A stretch of DNA of 17,203 bases from Bacilli bacterium (GCA_022774485.1 JALFLX010000017.1:1-17203), one strand, 5' to 3'. Positions 1 through 8,033 are shown, numbered from the stretch's first letter. The notes: generated by a model not told the origin, from the letters alone. Numbers and translations: made by a program.

Positions 1-93
1 GAAGGAGATATGTCCGCTGATGATAAAGCAGAATTTCACGATGCTGGTAAAAAAGAACATGAGAGGGACGAAAGAGAGCAAAAAGTAGGCTGA
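1..93 (+). CDS. C-terminal end of an unidentified gene (partial)
   Basis: Frame 1 is open from the first base and reads about 30 residues to a TGA at 91-93. The peptide is very hydrophilic and charged (ends HERDEREQKVG), like a disordered C-terminal tail. An ATG at 10-12 follows an AAGGAG, but only two bases separate them, too few for normal initiation, so I read this as the tail of a gene that starts outside the window. A free-standing 27-residue peptide is the alternative. A terminator follows about 30 nt later, which supports this being a real gene end. The family cannot be recognised. Confidence 0.45.
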   Translation, partial: EGDMSADDKAEFHDAGKKEHERDEREQKVG

Positions 94-120
94 AGTGTCG
101 ATGGTCAATGACATGAAACG

Positions 121-157
121 AAAAAAGCGTCAGGAGAAAAACTTTCTGACGTTTTTT
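121..157. terminator. Bidirectional intrinsic terminator between convergent genes
   Basis: A stem CGTCAG (128-133) pairs with CTGACG (146-151). It is flanked by six A on the left (121-126) and six T on the right (152-157), so each strand gives a hairpin followed by a U-run. G-U and A-U pairs extend the stem inward. It would end the + strand gene finishing at 93 and the minus-strand operon whose last stop codon is at 223. Confidence 0.85.
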
Positions 158-222
158 CGATTCAAGGCTTGCAATTTATCGGCTTTTTGACAAATCTTCA
201 GCTCCTATGAGTAAAGACTATG

Positions 223-1161
223 TCACTTTTGACGATGCGGTTTGAAGAAAGTAGAGGAGTCTAACCACGGGATTTTATTGGTGAAACTTCCCTCTTCTGT
301 CACATTGTAGGCTTCTTTGAGGACTTCTAATTTCGAATCGAGCTCATCGAGCTGATGAAGGACAAAAGCCTCTGCAGTCATCGGTGTCTTCGGAGAGCCA
401 AATTCCAGTTTTCCGTGATGCGCTAAGATCATGTGTGTGATCACATCGAGTTTTTCCTGCGGGAGGTGAAGTCTCTCACCCGCCTCATGGACAATCATCG
501 CGCCGATGCTGATGTGTCCTAAGAGATTTCCCTCTTCGGTGTAAGAGGCAGCAGTGGCGCTTGAGAGCTCTTTGGTTTTGCCGATATCATGAAGCAAAGA
601 GCCTGCGATGAGGTAGTCCCTGTTGAGGAATGAGTAGGAATCACAAGTTTTGATCGCCATGGCGCAGATAGAAAGAGAGTGGTAGAGAAGTCCACCGTAA
701 TAGGCGTGGTGGACAGTGACAGCGGCAGGATAGGTGGTGTAGGCGCTTTTTCTTTCCTCAATGATTGTCTCAGTGAGCTTCTTCAAATCAGAATCTTGAA
801 TCAAAGAGATAAATTCAGAGAGCTTAGAAAGCATCTTCTCTTGGCTTGCCGGGGCGCTTGGGACAAAGCGGTTGAGATCGACTTGTTCAGGAGAGACAAA
901 ATCGATATCATTGACCTTGAGCTGAGGATGGCCGCGGTAATTTTGCATCATGCCAGAGATGCGGATCAAAGAACCGGGAGTGCAGATCTCTAAATCCCCA
1001 TCATCGATATTCCATTTTCTTCCCTCAAGCGTTCCGGAGTTATCCTGAAGCTGGAGGACAAGATAAGGAGAGCCGCTGTTGCTGAGGGCTCTGGTAGCTT
1101 GCTTCACCATGAAGATAACCCCATCGATCGGTCCTTCATAGTTGATAATATCTTTAATCAT
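223..1161 (-). CDS. yhaM: 3'-5' exoribonuclease, YhaM family (OB-fold + HD domain)
   Basis: YhaM-type enzymes are cytoplasmic 3'-5' exonucleases that trim RNA (and DNA) and join an N-terminal OB fold to an HD metal-dependent domain. With the start used here the protein has 312 residues, close to the roughly 314 of Bacillus YhaM. The OB-like region covers about residues 8-90. The HD region runs about 140-280 and shows the HH pair at 151-152, H161 in GGLLYHS, the HDIGK motif (H191-D192), H216 in GHISIGA and the AHHGK histidines at 248-249. An in-frame start 22 codons upstream is open but would overlap recX by 74 nt. The ATG at 1161 has AGAGGAG ten bases upstream and only an 8-nt overlap with the recX end, implying translational coupling. 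It is the last gene of the minus-strand operon. Confidence 0.92.
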   Translation of the reverse strand: MIKDIINYEGPIDGVIFMVKQATRALSNSGSPYLVLQLQDNSGTLEGRKWNIDDGDLEICTPGSLIRISGMMQNYRGHPQLKVNDIDFVSPEQVDLNRFVPSAPASQEKMLSKLSEFISLIQDSDLKKLTETIIEERKSAYTTYPAAVTVHHAYYGGLLYHSLSICAMAIKTCDSYSFLNRDYLIAGSLLHDIGKTKELSSATAASYTEEGNLLGHISIGAMIVHEAGERLHLPQEKLDVITHMILAHHGKLEFGSPKTPMTAEAFVLHQLDELDSKLEVLKEAYNVTEEGSFTNKIPWLDSSTFFKPHRQK

Positions 1162-1990
1162 AGAATTGGTACTCCTCTCTTTCGGTGATTTCTTTGGCTT
1201 GTGAGAGAGGATAACCTCTGCTGACAAGCGCTTTGATCAAGAGCGCTCTTTTCTCATAGGCGCTCTTTTCTTTTCTCGCGATTCGATTATAGCATCTAAG
1301 CGCCTCTTTCTCTAAGAGAGCTTCGCTTTTCTTCTCTCTGTTATTTCGCTCCTCTTTGCTCATCTTTGAGATGTAAGATTCGATTTCCTCTTCAACACAT
1401 TCCTCTTGGAATCCTCGCTTGAGGAAGAACAACTTGAGATGCGATTTAAGCTTTGCTAAGGAGAGATCTTTTTTCCTGAGAGCTTCTTTTCTCACAAGAA
1501 CGGATAAGTGCTCAGAATCGTTCTTTAAGAGAGAAGAAAGCTGTTCTCCCTCTAGAATCTCCTCATTGATTCCCCGTTCAGAGAGCTTTGAAAGAATCGC
1601 TTTTCTCCCATATCCTTTTTCTATGAGTTCTTCAGTGTAGGAATAGGCGTAGTTTTCATCATCGATGATTTTCGCCTCTAGATATGGAGAGAGAAGCGTT
1701 TCAATCTCTTCTTTTGAGAGATGGTGTTTTAAAGAGAGTTTCTCTCTTATCATCTTTTCCGTATACGGACGACTAGAAAGCAGTGTCATAAGATACCGTT
1801 TTGCCGAGGTGAGTTTCTCACTTTCAAGCAAATAGTGGAACTCTTCTTCATCTAACTCTTTTCCAGGGTAATAATACCCGTTCAAATACGTGTCGAGATC
1901 GATTTTGATCACTCGCTCCTCAAAGGTTAAAACTGCTTTATCCTTGATGATTTTGATTGCTAGAATCTTTTGTGTCTTGTTTGACATCAT
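1154..1990 (-). CDS. recX: Regulatory protein RecX
   Basis: RecX binds RecA filaments and modulates recombination and the SOS response in the cytoplasm. The 278-residue product is similar in length to Bacillus RecX (264). It has the family layout: a short N-terminal segment (about 1-55), then three-helix RecX repeats, recognisable in AKRYLMTLLSSRPYTEKMIREKL, the acidic-aromatic IIDDENYAYSYTEELIEKGYGRKAILSKL, and the C-terminal ALVSRGYPLSQAKEI. The open frame extends to a TTG at 1996, but two adjacent ATGs at 1990 and 1987 follow an AAGGG six and nine bases away, so 1990 is preferred. Any of these starts lies inside the 3' end of the upstream membrane-protein gene (about 53 nt overlap), which is unusually long. 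The stop overlaps yhaM by 8 nt. Confidence 0.85.
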   Translation of the reverse strand: MMSNKTQKILAIKIIKDKAVLTFEERVIKIDLDTYLNGYYYPGKELDEEEFHYLLESEKLTSAKRYLMTLLSSRPYTEKMIREKLSLKHHLSKEEIETLLSPYLEAKIIDDENYAYSYTEELIEKGYGRKAILSKLSERGINEEILEGEQLSSLLKNDSEHLSVLVRKEALRKKDLSLAKLKSHLKLFFLKRGFQEECVEEEIESYISKMSKEERNNREKKSEALLEKEALRCYNRIARKEKSAYEKRALLIKALVSRGYPLSQAKEITEREEYQFYD

Positions 1991-3653
1991 GGTCAACCCT
2001 TGCTTTCTGTCCCCGTTTCACATCCTCATCAGGATCATGTGTGGTGATGGTTTTCATCTCTTCAAACAGCGGGGCTTGGATTTGAATTCCTTCTTCTTGA
2101 GAAACCGTAATCTTACTTCCTTTAGGCTGGCGTTTCATCAGTTCTTTTTGAAGTCTCTTCTCTTCTTTCAAGCGTCTCTTCTTAGATTTCTTGATGCGCT
2201 TCTTCGTCTCTTTCTTTTTTTGGAAGATGAAGTCCTTTCTCGTCTCTTCTTGAATTTCTTCTTTCGACGGTCTCTTGCTTGCGAGCTCTTCGTATTCTTT
2301 CTCGGCTCTCGCAAGAGCTTGCTGATGCTCTTTTAATATTTCTGTAAGATCATCATCGTGCTCTTCCACCTCCGGCTCGTCATCGATAAAGAGCATCATC
2401 CGCTTGATTTCCTCAAAGGAGGATTGCAGCTCCTCATCGGTCATGTAAACTACTTGTTTTCCCTTGCTTCCCTTGATTTCTTTCAAGTACTCTTTGGTCT
2501 CAGGATCCGCATTTTGCAAATTGATCATCCCAAGGTCATAAATCGTAGCAGTATTTGACAAGAGATCATATTTTTTCGGAGAACCACGGTAGCAGATAAA
2601 GGCTAACAATCCTAAGATGAATACAAAGTAGAAGGTCAACGATCTCCAGCAGATATTTCCGGCGCTTGCGATTGCACTCGGATCGGTGATGAGAGAAATA
2701 TCTTTTAAGAAGAAAGAGAAAGTGTCTTGGAAGACAATCTCCGGAACACCGACAGAAATATAGGTGGAGATGACGTTTGCAAAACCGGTAGCAGTGATAG
2801 ACTGTTTAAAGAACATTCCGTTGAGACTCCCTTTCGGGGCGAGAGCCAAGAAGCAAAGGAAAGGAATCGAACCTAACAGGAAGTGTTTCAACAAATTAAA
2901 CAGCGTGATCACGATGACACGAGGCCAGTTCTCACCGAGACGTTTAACCTCGATTCGATAGGTGGCAAATTGAATCGTAAGCCTTCTTCTCTTCTTCTCT
3001 GGCTCTGGTAAAAGGTGAAGCTTTGCCATGAAGTTGATACCGGTGTTTAAGATGAAGCGGTGAAGCGGTCTACAGAAAGCGAGTAAGATGACACCGACAA
3101 CAAAGAATGTTTGAACAAACAATCCTATAATAACAAGAAAGAGCAGCTTGATATTTCCTAAAAGTGGAATCGGAACATCCTTCATCAGCGGGTATCCTAA
3201 GATGACAATCAAGAACGAATAGAGGAAAAAAGTCGACTGATAAAGAAGGTAGTTCATCGTCATGATGGAGGCTCCTTGTTGGAGCTTCATATCCTGTTTT
3301 GTGAATGTATATGCCTGAAGAATCGGAGCAGCCGACTTGACATAAGCTCCGACCATACCGCCGATCAGAGTGTTGATGAAACCTTGTGAATAACGGTATC
3401 GTTGATTGTAAATTTTCGCCAATAAGGTGAGAGAGACACTATCTAAAATAATGGTGATGACTAAGAGGATTGCAGCGCCGAAAAGAGGGAAGAACTGTGC
3501 ATTTGCAAGCACGCGAAATGTTTGCACCGGATCATCTTTTAAAATGTAGATGACCGCCAGCACAGTCAAGACAGCGAAGAACAGAATCTGAATGATCTGT
3601 TTGACAAGTTTCGCTTTATTCTTCGGTGTTCTAGATAACTGACCTCTTTCCAT
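1938..3653 (-). CDS. Flippase-like / lysylphosphatidylglycerol synthase TM-domain membrane protein with long charged tail
   Basis: The N-terminal 355 residues form a multi-pass membrane domain with hydrophobic segments near 20-38, 55-71, 92-112, 132-155, 168-194, 246-272, 285-305 and 336-355. The pattern resembles the YbhN/UPF0104 (LPG_synthase_TM) family, the flippase half of MprF, with typical features such as the GGMVGAYVKSAAP loop and the late VGVPE turn. There is no C-terminal GNAT-like lysyl-transferase domain. Instead residues 361-571 are a hydrophilic tail: an acidic stretch (424-435), a likely coiled coil (436-475) and a strongly basic K/R/E run (479-509). A role in moving lipid or polyprenyl-linked substrates is inferred only. 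It starts 4 nt after the gltX stop. AAGAGG directly abuts the ATG, an abnormally short spacing that suggests coupled translation from gltX. Confidence 0.75.
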   Translation of the reverse strand: MERGQLSRTPKNKAKLVKQIIQILFFAVLTVLAVIYILKDDPVQTFRVLANAQFFPLFGAAILLVITIILDSVSLTLLAKIYNQRYRYSQGFINTLIGGMVGAYVKSAAPILQAYTFTKQDMKLQQGASIMTMNYLLYQSTFFLYSFLIVILGYPLMKDVPIPLLGNIKLLFLVIIGLFVQTFFVVGVILLAFCRPLHRFILNTGINFMAKLHLLPEPEKKRRRLTIQFATYRIEVKRLGENWPRVIVITLFNLLKHFLLGSIPFLCFLALAPKGSLNGMFFKQSITATGFANVISTYISVGVPEIVFQDTFSFFLKDISLITDPSAIASAGNICWRSLTFYFVFILGLLAFICYRGSPKKYDLLSNTATIYDLGMINLQNADPETKEYLKEIKGSKGKQVVYMTDEELQSSFEEIKRMMLFIDDEPEVEEHDDDLTEILKEHQQALARAEKEYEELASKRPSKEEIQEETRKDFIFQKKKETKKRIKKSKKRRLKEEKRLQKELMKRQPKGSKITVSQEEGIQIQAPLFEEMKTITTHDPDEDVKRGQKARVDHDVKQDTKDSSNQNHQG

Positions 3654-3657
3654 CCTC

Positions 3658-5331
3658 TTACAGTGTCTTTAAGACTTCAGCGACTCTTCTCTTGATTTCT
3701 TCTTCTCCTAAGAGCGTGAGAACATCGAAGAGTTTCGGAGACTGAGTAGAACAGCAAAGAGCGACACGGACAATTGAGATGCAGTCTGCATACCAGCCGA
3801 CATAAGAGGTAGGATCTTTCTTGTAGACCTTACGGTCGTCGGCAAAGCCATGTCTAGTTCCTAAGACTTTCATTTCAGCAAACCAGGTGTTCTCATCCTG
3901 ATTTTTGAGATCCAAGGTGGAGACAAAGTCCTCTAAGACAGAGGCAATAACCTCTTTTTGGATATTATCATTGAAAGGAAGTTCTCCTTTTGCCAACAGT
4001 TTATCAAATTCATCAGCGTAGAAAAGACGGACTTTCTCTAAGACATCAGAGAATTTCTCATAATCCTTTCTAGGTTTTTCCTGATCACGCTCGATGTTGA
4101 TGATGCTTTCAAAATAGGGACGATCTCTTTTGATTAAAGAAGCTAATTCTTCAGAATACTCCTCTGCCCATGCAAGACACTGATCGGTGAATGTGGTCTT
4201 ATCGTAGTTTGCTAAGACCTCTTTGGAGATGTTGCAAAGCTTTGGCATATCAAAGAGCGCGCCATCCAAAGAGAATTTTTCAAAGGAGAGCTTGAATTCT
4301 TTCAAGTCCGCTTTGGGATTTTCTAAAAGCCATGCTTCGAAGTTGGAGTTTGCAATTGTCATCAAATATTTGATGACACCTTCTTTAGGATATCCCTGCT
4401 CTAAGAAGAAGCTGACAGCAGCTTCCGGATCTTTTCTCTTGGAGAGTTTTCTCTTGTTGTGAGTCTCTTTGTCGTTGACCATGATAACCGGGAGATGCGC
4501 ATATTTAGGTGCTTTCCAGCCCATCGCTTCAAAGAGCTCGATGTGAATCGGAAGGGAAGAAATCCACTCCTCACCTCTGGTGACAAGAGTTGTTCCCATA
4601 TAGTGGTCATCCACTAAGTGAGCAAAATGATACGTGGGAAGACCATCGGACTTATAGATGACAATATCCTGATCGTTCTGGCTGAGATCCATATCGCCTC
4701 TGATCTCATCGTGAACACGGACATGCTCGAGATGATTTCCTTTGGATTTGAAGCGAATGACATAAGGCTTTCCCGCTTTGATGTTAGCGATCATCTCATC
4801 GAGAGAAAGATGGCGGCATCTAGCGTATTCTCCATAATATCCAGGAATGACCTTATTGGCCTCTTGGACAGCGCGGAGGTCATCGAGATCATCTTTGGTG
4901 CAGAAGCAAGGATAGGCTCTGCCTCTCTTGATCAAATCTTTGATGACAATTTTATAAATCTCAGCTCTCTTAGACTGAGTGTATGGAGCATATGCGCCCT
5001 CTTCATGATCTCCGAAATAGCCTTCATCAGAGACAATGCCGAAATTCTTGAGCTGTTTGACCAAATCCAAACCAGTTCCCTGAATTTCTCTCTTCTGGTC
5101 CGTGTCTTCCAGACGGAAGAAGTAGATACCATTAGACTGATTTGCAAACTTGTGGGCGATCATCGCCGTGAAAAGAGAACCCGTGTGTAAGAATCCAGTC
5201 GGAGAAGGTGCAAAACGAGTGACCTCTGCTCCTTCCGGGAGCGTTCTAGGCGGGAATCTCTTATCGAGATCTTTGACAGTCTCTTTCACATCGGGGAAGA
5301 TCAATTCTGCTAATTCTTTGTTCGTTGCCAT
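3658..5331 (-). CDS. gltX: Glutamate--tRNA ligase (long clostridial-type form)
   Basis: Class I aminoacyl-tRNA synthetase that charges tRNA-Glu, and in many Bacillota also tRNA-Gln before transamidation. The 557-residue protein shows the HIGH region as RFAPSPTGFLHTGSL (39-53), the RLEDTD sugar/ATP-pocket motif (73-78), a zinc-site signature C142-x-C144 ... C172-x-H174, and the KMSKS loop as KLSKRKDP (295-302). The C-terminal 200 residues form the anticodon-binding part. It is longer than the usual roughly 480 residues, mainly through a 37-residue N-terminal extension before RFAPSPTG, a form I recall from Clostridia. The HIGH motif is relaxed to HTGS. GAGG lies 8 nt before the ATG. A 47-nt gap separates it from yitT, with a weak promoter-like TTGAAT-N17-TAATGT on the minus strand, so gltX may have its own start besides read-through. 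Confidence 0.95.
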   Translation of the reverse strand: MATNKELAELIFPDVKETVKDLDKRFPPRTLPEGAEVTRFAPSPTGFLHTGSLFTAMIAHKFANQSNGIYFFRLEDTDQKREIQGTGLDLVKQLKNFGIVSDEGYFGDHEEGAYAPYTQSKRAEIYKIVIKDLIKRGRAYPCFCTKDDLDDLRAVQEANKVIPGYYGEYARCRHLSLDEMIANIKAGKPYVIRFKSKGNHLEHVRVHDEIRGDMDLSQNDQDIVIYKSDGLPTYHFAHLVDDHYMGTTLVTRGEEWISSLPIHIELFEAMGWKAPKYAHLPVIMVNDKETHNKRKLSKRKDPEAAVSFFLEQGYPKEGVIKYLMTIANSNFEAWLLENPKADLKEFKLSFEKFSLDGALFDMPKLCNISKEVLANYDKTTFTDQCLAWAEEYSEELASLIKRDRPYFESIINIERDQEKPRKDYEKFSDVLEKVRLFYADEFDKLLAKGELPFNDNIQKEVIASVLEDFVSTLDLKNQDENTWFAEMKVLGTRHGFADDRKVYKKDPTSYVGWYADCISIVRVALCCSTQSPKLFDVLTLLGEEEIKRRVAEVLKTL

Positions 5332-5378
5332 AATATTAACCTCACTATATATTTATCACATTAATAGACTTTTTCTCA

Positions 5379-6476
5379 TCATTCAATCGGTTTGATGAAG
5401 AAACGGCCGTAAACTTGTTTCAGATCATTGATTGCCACAAAGGCTTCCGGATCTGCTTGTTTGATGAGCGCGACTGCTTTTTTCGCCTCTTTTTTCGAGA
5501 TGACCATGTAGAGAATGTTCTTCTCTTTACCGCTGAATGCGCCTTTTCCATTGACGATGGTACAGGAGTGGGGGAAGGCGTGGATAAGGACTTGAGAGAG
5601 CTCCTCATGACTGGTGAAGATCTGAAGCTCAAGCTTGCGGTTTCTGACATTGAGCACATCCATAACCTGCGTAGCGATGAAGTAATAGATGATGGTGTAG
5701 AGCGCTAAAGAGATCGTTGTGTTGCTCTCAATCTGGTTCCAAGTCGGATTAGCGATTCTACCGATGACAGAGAAGAGAGTGTAGAAACTGATGATAATCC
5801 CATTGATAATCATTCCATATTTTCCAACCGGTGCTGATTTCTTTTCTGAGATGTAGATAGAGATGATATCCGTTCCACCCGCAGAGGTGTTGATCATCAT
5901 CGAGAGGGAAGAGGAAATACCTGTAGTAAGACCACCGCAGATACATCTCGCTAATGTGTCGGTATAAATGTTGACGACATTGTAGATCCAAGCGTCAGGA
6001 ATGATGAAGTTAAAAAGAGAAACCAACCCGACATTGACAAGTGTGAAGAATGTGAATTGTTTAGAAATTTTCTTGTAAGAGAGAATGAGCAGAGGAATGT
6101 TTAATAGGATGTAGAGGAGAGAAGTAAACATCTTCTCAAGATGCGTGATATCTACAAAGATTTCGATGAAGCGGATGATGACCTGACTGCATCCAGAAGC
6201 GCCACCGGAGATCAAGTGAAGTGGGGTGACATAATCCGCCTCGGTAATTCCTTTGTTGCGGAATGCATCTGGGATGTTACCACTTGCATCTTTCGGGAAC
6301 CAACCCTCAACGCAATCGATTGTCGGAGCGATGAATGCACGGAATCCATATGCGAAAATAAATGCGGAAAGAGCCGTGACAAAAAGCTTAAAGATGAAAG
6401 AAAGTGTCTTTTTCAAATTCGGATGGTCAAATAAATAATCAGTCGAATCCTCTTTCAGTTTCGTCAACCATTTCAT
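5379..6476 (-). CDS. YitT family membrane protein (YitT_membrane + DUF2179)
   Basis: A 365-residue polytopic membrane protein of unassigned transport function. Hydrophobic segments lie near 25-50, 86-108, 118-134, 141-162, 172-195, 220-240 and 255-275. Family glycine motifs occur at 90-95 (SGGASG) and 197-206 (TSAGGTDIIS). A cytosolic ferredoxin-like DUF2179 domain covers about 282-360 (from LELQIFTSH to GRFFIKP). It is longer than the common 280-290 residues because of an inserted loop at about 52-83 and a longer N-terminus. The ATG has GAGG seven bases upstream and a good promoter about 50-75 nt upstream. It is the first gene of the minus-strand cluster. The family assignment is firm; the substrate is unknown. 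Confidence 0.9.
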   Translation of the reverse strand: MKWLTKLKEDSTDYLFDHPNLKKTLSFIFKLFVTALSAFIFAYGFRAFIAPTIDCVEGWFPKDASGNIPDAFRNKGITEADYVTPLHLISGGASGCSQVIIRFIEIFVDITHLEKMFTSLLYILLNIPLLILSYKKISKQFTFFTLVNVGLVSLFNFIIPDAWIYNVVNIYTDTLARCICGGLTTGISSSLSMMINTSAGGTDIISIYISEKKSAPVGKYGMIINGIIISFYTLFSVIGRIANPTWNQIESNTTISLALYTIIYYFIATQVMDVLNVRNRKLELQIFTSHEELSQVLIHAFPHSCTIVNGKGAFSGKEKNILYMVISKKEAKKAVALIKQADPEAFVAINDLKQVYGRFFIKPIE

Positions 6477-6522
6477 ATCAATACCTCGTGATGATTAAAT
6501 TTCATATTTCAACGGCTTGTAT

Positions 6523-6550
6523 ATTTTATACTTATATAATAATTTTTCAA
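6523..6550 (-). promoter_or_regulatory. Sigma-A-type promoter for yitT
   Basis: On the minus strand, TTGAAA (plus coordinates 6545-6550) is separated by 16 nt from TAAAAT (6523-6528). Transcription would start near 6516, giving a leader of about 40 nt before the yitT ATG at 6476. Both hexamers are close to consensus, although the surrounding DNA is AT-rich and chance matches are easier there. Confidence 0.6.
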
Positions 6551-6572
6551 ATAATAAATTCATTTGTAGTGC

Positions 6573-6586
6573 TGAAACCGCATTGA
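6573..6586. promoter_or_regulatory. cre-like sequence (possible CcpA site)
   Basis: The sequence TGAAACCGCATTGA keeps the central AA-N-CG core and left half of a catabolite response element but has G where the right half normally has C. It lies 22 nt upstream of the yitT -35 and about 170 nt upstream of the candidate galK -10. Carbon-catabolite control of galactokinase would make sense, but the position is far from galK and the match imperfect. Confidence 0.22.
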
Positions 6587-6753
6587 TAAAGCATCGATTC
6601 TTAGAAAAATCAAAACCTTTTCTTTGTGATTTTGAGAAATCTGTGTCAAAAAAAGCAATGAGAAAAAAGAATTATTTTGGATGAACAAGAAATAGAAGAA
6701 AAAAATAATTATTGTTGATTATAACACATATACAAGAAAACCATTTCTTTTAC

Positions 6754-6759
6754 TATAAT
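6754..6759 (+). promoter_or_regulatory. Candidate -10 element of the galK promoter
   Basis: A perfect TATAAT about 110 nt upstream of the chosen galK start. No good -35 hexamer sits 16-18 nt upstream (TACAAG-like), as expected of a promoter that needs an activator, or of a chance match in AT-rich DNA. The inverted repeat at 6773-6793 would begin about 7 nt after the predicted transcription start. Confidence 0.4.
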
Positions 6760-6772
6760 ATGACTTGTTATG

Positions 6773-6793
6773 CTGAAATAATTCAAATTTCAG
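6773..6793. repeat. Perfect inverted repeat CTGAAAT-N7-ATTTCAG in the galK leader
   Basis: CTGAAAT at 6773-6779 and ATTTCAG at 6787-6793 are exact reverse complements separated by AATTCAA. The repeat lies just downstream of the TATAAT at 6754-6759, the place where a repressor operator commonly sits. As RNA it could form a 7-bp hairpin with no U-run, so it is not a terminator. Its role as an operator is inferred. Confidence 0.5.
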
Positions 6794-6869
6794 ATTTCTA
6801 CTCTGTGGTAAATTGAAAGAGAAGGAGAAAAGAGGCTATAATTTAATGATAAATGAAGGAGAAAAACCT

Positions 6870-8033
6870 ATGCCACCAAAACCGATGCGAGAATTTAGGA
6901 AAATCTATGGAGACGATGGAGATATCCGCGAATACTTTGCTCCCGGAAGAGTCAACTTGATCGGTGAACATATCGATTATAACGGCGGTCATGTCTTCCC
7001 TTGCGCCTTAACTGTCGGCACATACCTTGTCGCAAGGAAGAGAACAGACACCATTGTGAATTTCTATTCTGCAAATTACAAACGCGGTGGTGTAATCGCA
7101 AGAGATTTAAACTCCCTTTCCTATGATAAGAGCAAAGCATGGACCAATTACCCGTTTGGTGTGCTTTGGGCAATCATTCAAAAAGGCTTCCCGATAAAGA
7201 CTGGTTTTGATATTTATGTGTATGGAAACATTCCTGGTTCTGGACTTTCCTCCTCTGCTTCGATTGAAGTCGCGATGGGAACAATGCTCCAGGATATGGA
7301 AAAGCTTCCTTTATGCAAACAAGACATCGCCTTAATTTCTCAAAAAGCTGAGAATGAATACAATGGTTGTAACTGCGGAATCATGGATCAGTTCGCTTCT
7401 GCAATGGCCAGTAAAAAGCACGCATTATTCCTGGATTGTGCAACTCTTCAGTACGAAGATGTCCCACTTGAATTAAAAGGTGTGAAAATTATCTTAGCAA
7501 ATTCTAACAAACCGCACAGTCTTGTCTCATCTCACTATAACGACCGCAGAAGAGAGTGTGAAGAAGCGCTCAAACTTCTCCAGCAGAAACTTCCGATTAA
7601 AAATCTCTGTGAGCTCACTCCCGAAGAGTTTGAAGAGAATAAATATCTCATCCAAGATGAAATATTATTGAAGAGAGCGAAACACGCTGTCTATGAAGAA
7701 TACCGCACCAAAGAAGCAGTCAAGGCATTAAAAGAAAACAATATCGAACGTTTTGCAACCTTGATTAATGAATCCGGTGACTCCTTGCGCTACGACTACG
7801 ATGCTACCTGTTTTGAGATTGACACCCTTGTCGATGAAGCAAGAAGCCTGCCCTATGTCTTAGGTTCAAGAGAGACTGGTGGTGGATGGGGTGGAAACAC
7901 TATTTCCATTGTTAGAGAAGATTGTGTCGACCAATTTATCGAGCATGTGTCCAAAGCCTACAAAGCTAAGGCATCGCTCTGTGCTGATTTTTCTGTATTA
8001 GAAGTCGGTTTCGGTGGAAGACGTATCCTATAA
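6870..8033 (+). CDS. galK: Galactokinase (GHMP kinase family)
   Basis: Phosphorylates alpha-D-galactose at C1 with ATP, the entry step of the Leloir pathway, in the cytoplasm. The 387-residue protein shows the galactokinase signature GRVNLIGEHIDYNGG (26-40), the GHMP phosphate loop PGSGLSSSAS (122-131), the presumed catalytic base D173 in GIMDQFASAM, the substrate-side NSNKPHSLVSSHYNDRR (211-227) and motif 3 as ETGGGWGGNTISIV (335-348). Motif 3 is slightly divergent: W and N replace the common F and C. The frame is open to a TTG at 6813 and has another ATG at 6846. The ATG at 6870 has AAGGAG with 8-nt spacing and gives the usual family length. No galT or galE lies nearby, and the gene appears monocistronic. 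Confidence 0.93.
   Translation: MPPKPMREFRKIYGDDGDIREYFAPGRVNLIGEHIDYNGGHVFPCALTVGTYLVARKRTDTIVNFYSANYKRGGVIARDLNSLSYDKSKAWTNYPFGVLWAIIQKGFPIKTGFDIYVYGNIPGSGLSSSASIEVAMGTMLQDMEKLPLCKQDIALISQKAENEYNGCNCGIMDQFASAMASKKHALFLDCATLQYEDVPLELKGVKIILANSNKPHSLVSSHYNDRRRECEEALKLLQQKLPIKNLCELTPEEFEENKYLIQDEILLKRAKHAVYEEYRTKEAVKALKENNIERFATLINESGDSLRYDYDATCFEIDTLVDEARSLPYVLGSRETGGGWGGNTISIVREDCVDQFIEHVSKAYKAKASLCADFSVLEVGFGGRRIL

Larger units (their letters stand above)
6477..6869. other. AT-rich divergent intergenic region between yitT and galK
   Basis: About 390 nt with no convincing protein gene on either strand. It contains the minus-strand yitT promoter, a cre-like sequence, a candidate -10 for galK, and an inverted repeat in the galK leader. 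The stretch 6600-6720 is A-rich and holds only weak hairpin potential (7-bp arms AAAATCA at 6606-6612 and TGATTTT at 6627-6633). I saw no tRNA, riboswitch or repeat array. Confidence 0.7.

Noticed and set aside
10..93. A free-standing 27-residue peptide gene starting at the ATG at 10
   Set aside because: The frame is open further upstream to the window edge, and the AAGGAG is only two bases from the ATG, so a gene tail is the simpler reading.
4618..5190. 190-codon open frame on the + strand within gltX
   Set aside because: It lies fully opposite a well-conserved gltX and has no recognisable features, so it is an antisense shadow.
6813..6869. Longer galactokinase starting at TTG 6813 or ATG 6846
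   Set aside because: The extra residues are Lys/Glu-rich and not family-like. The ATG at 6870 has the best ribosome site and gives the normal length.
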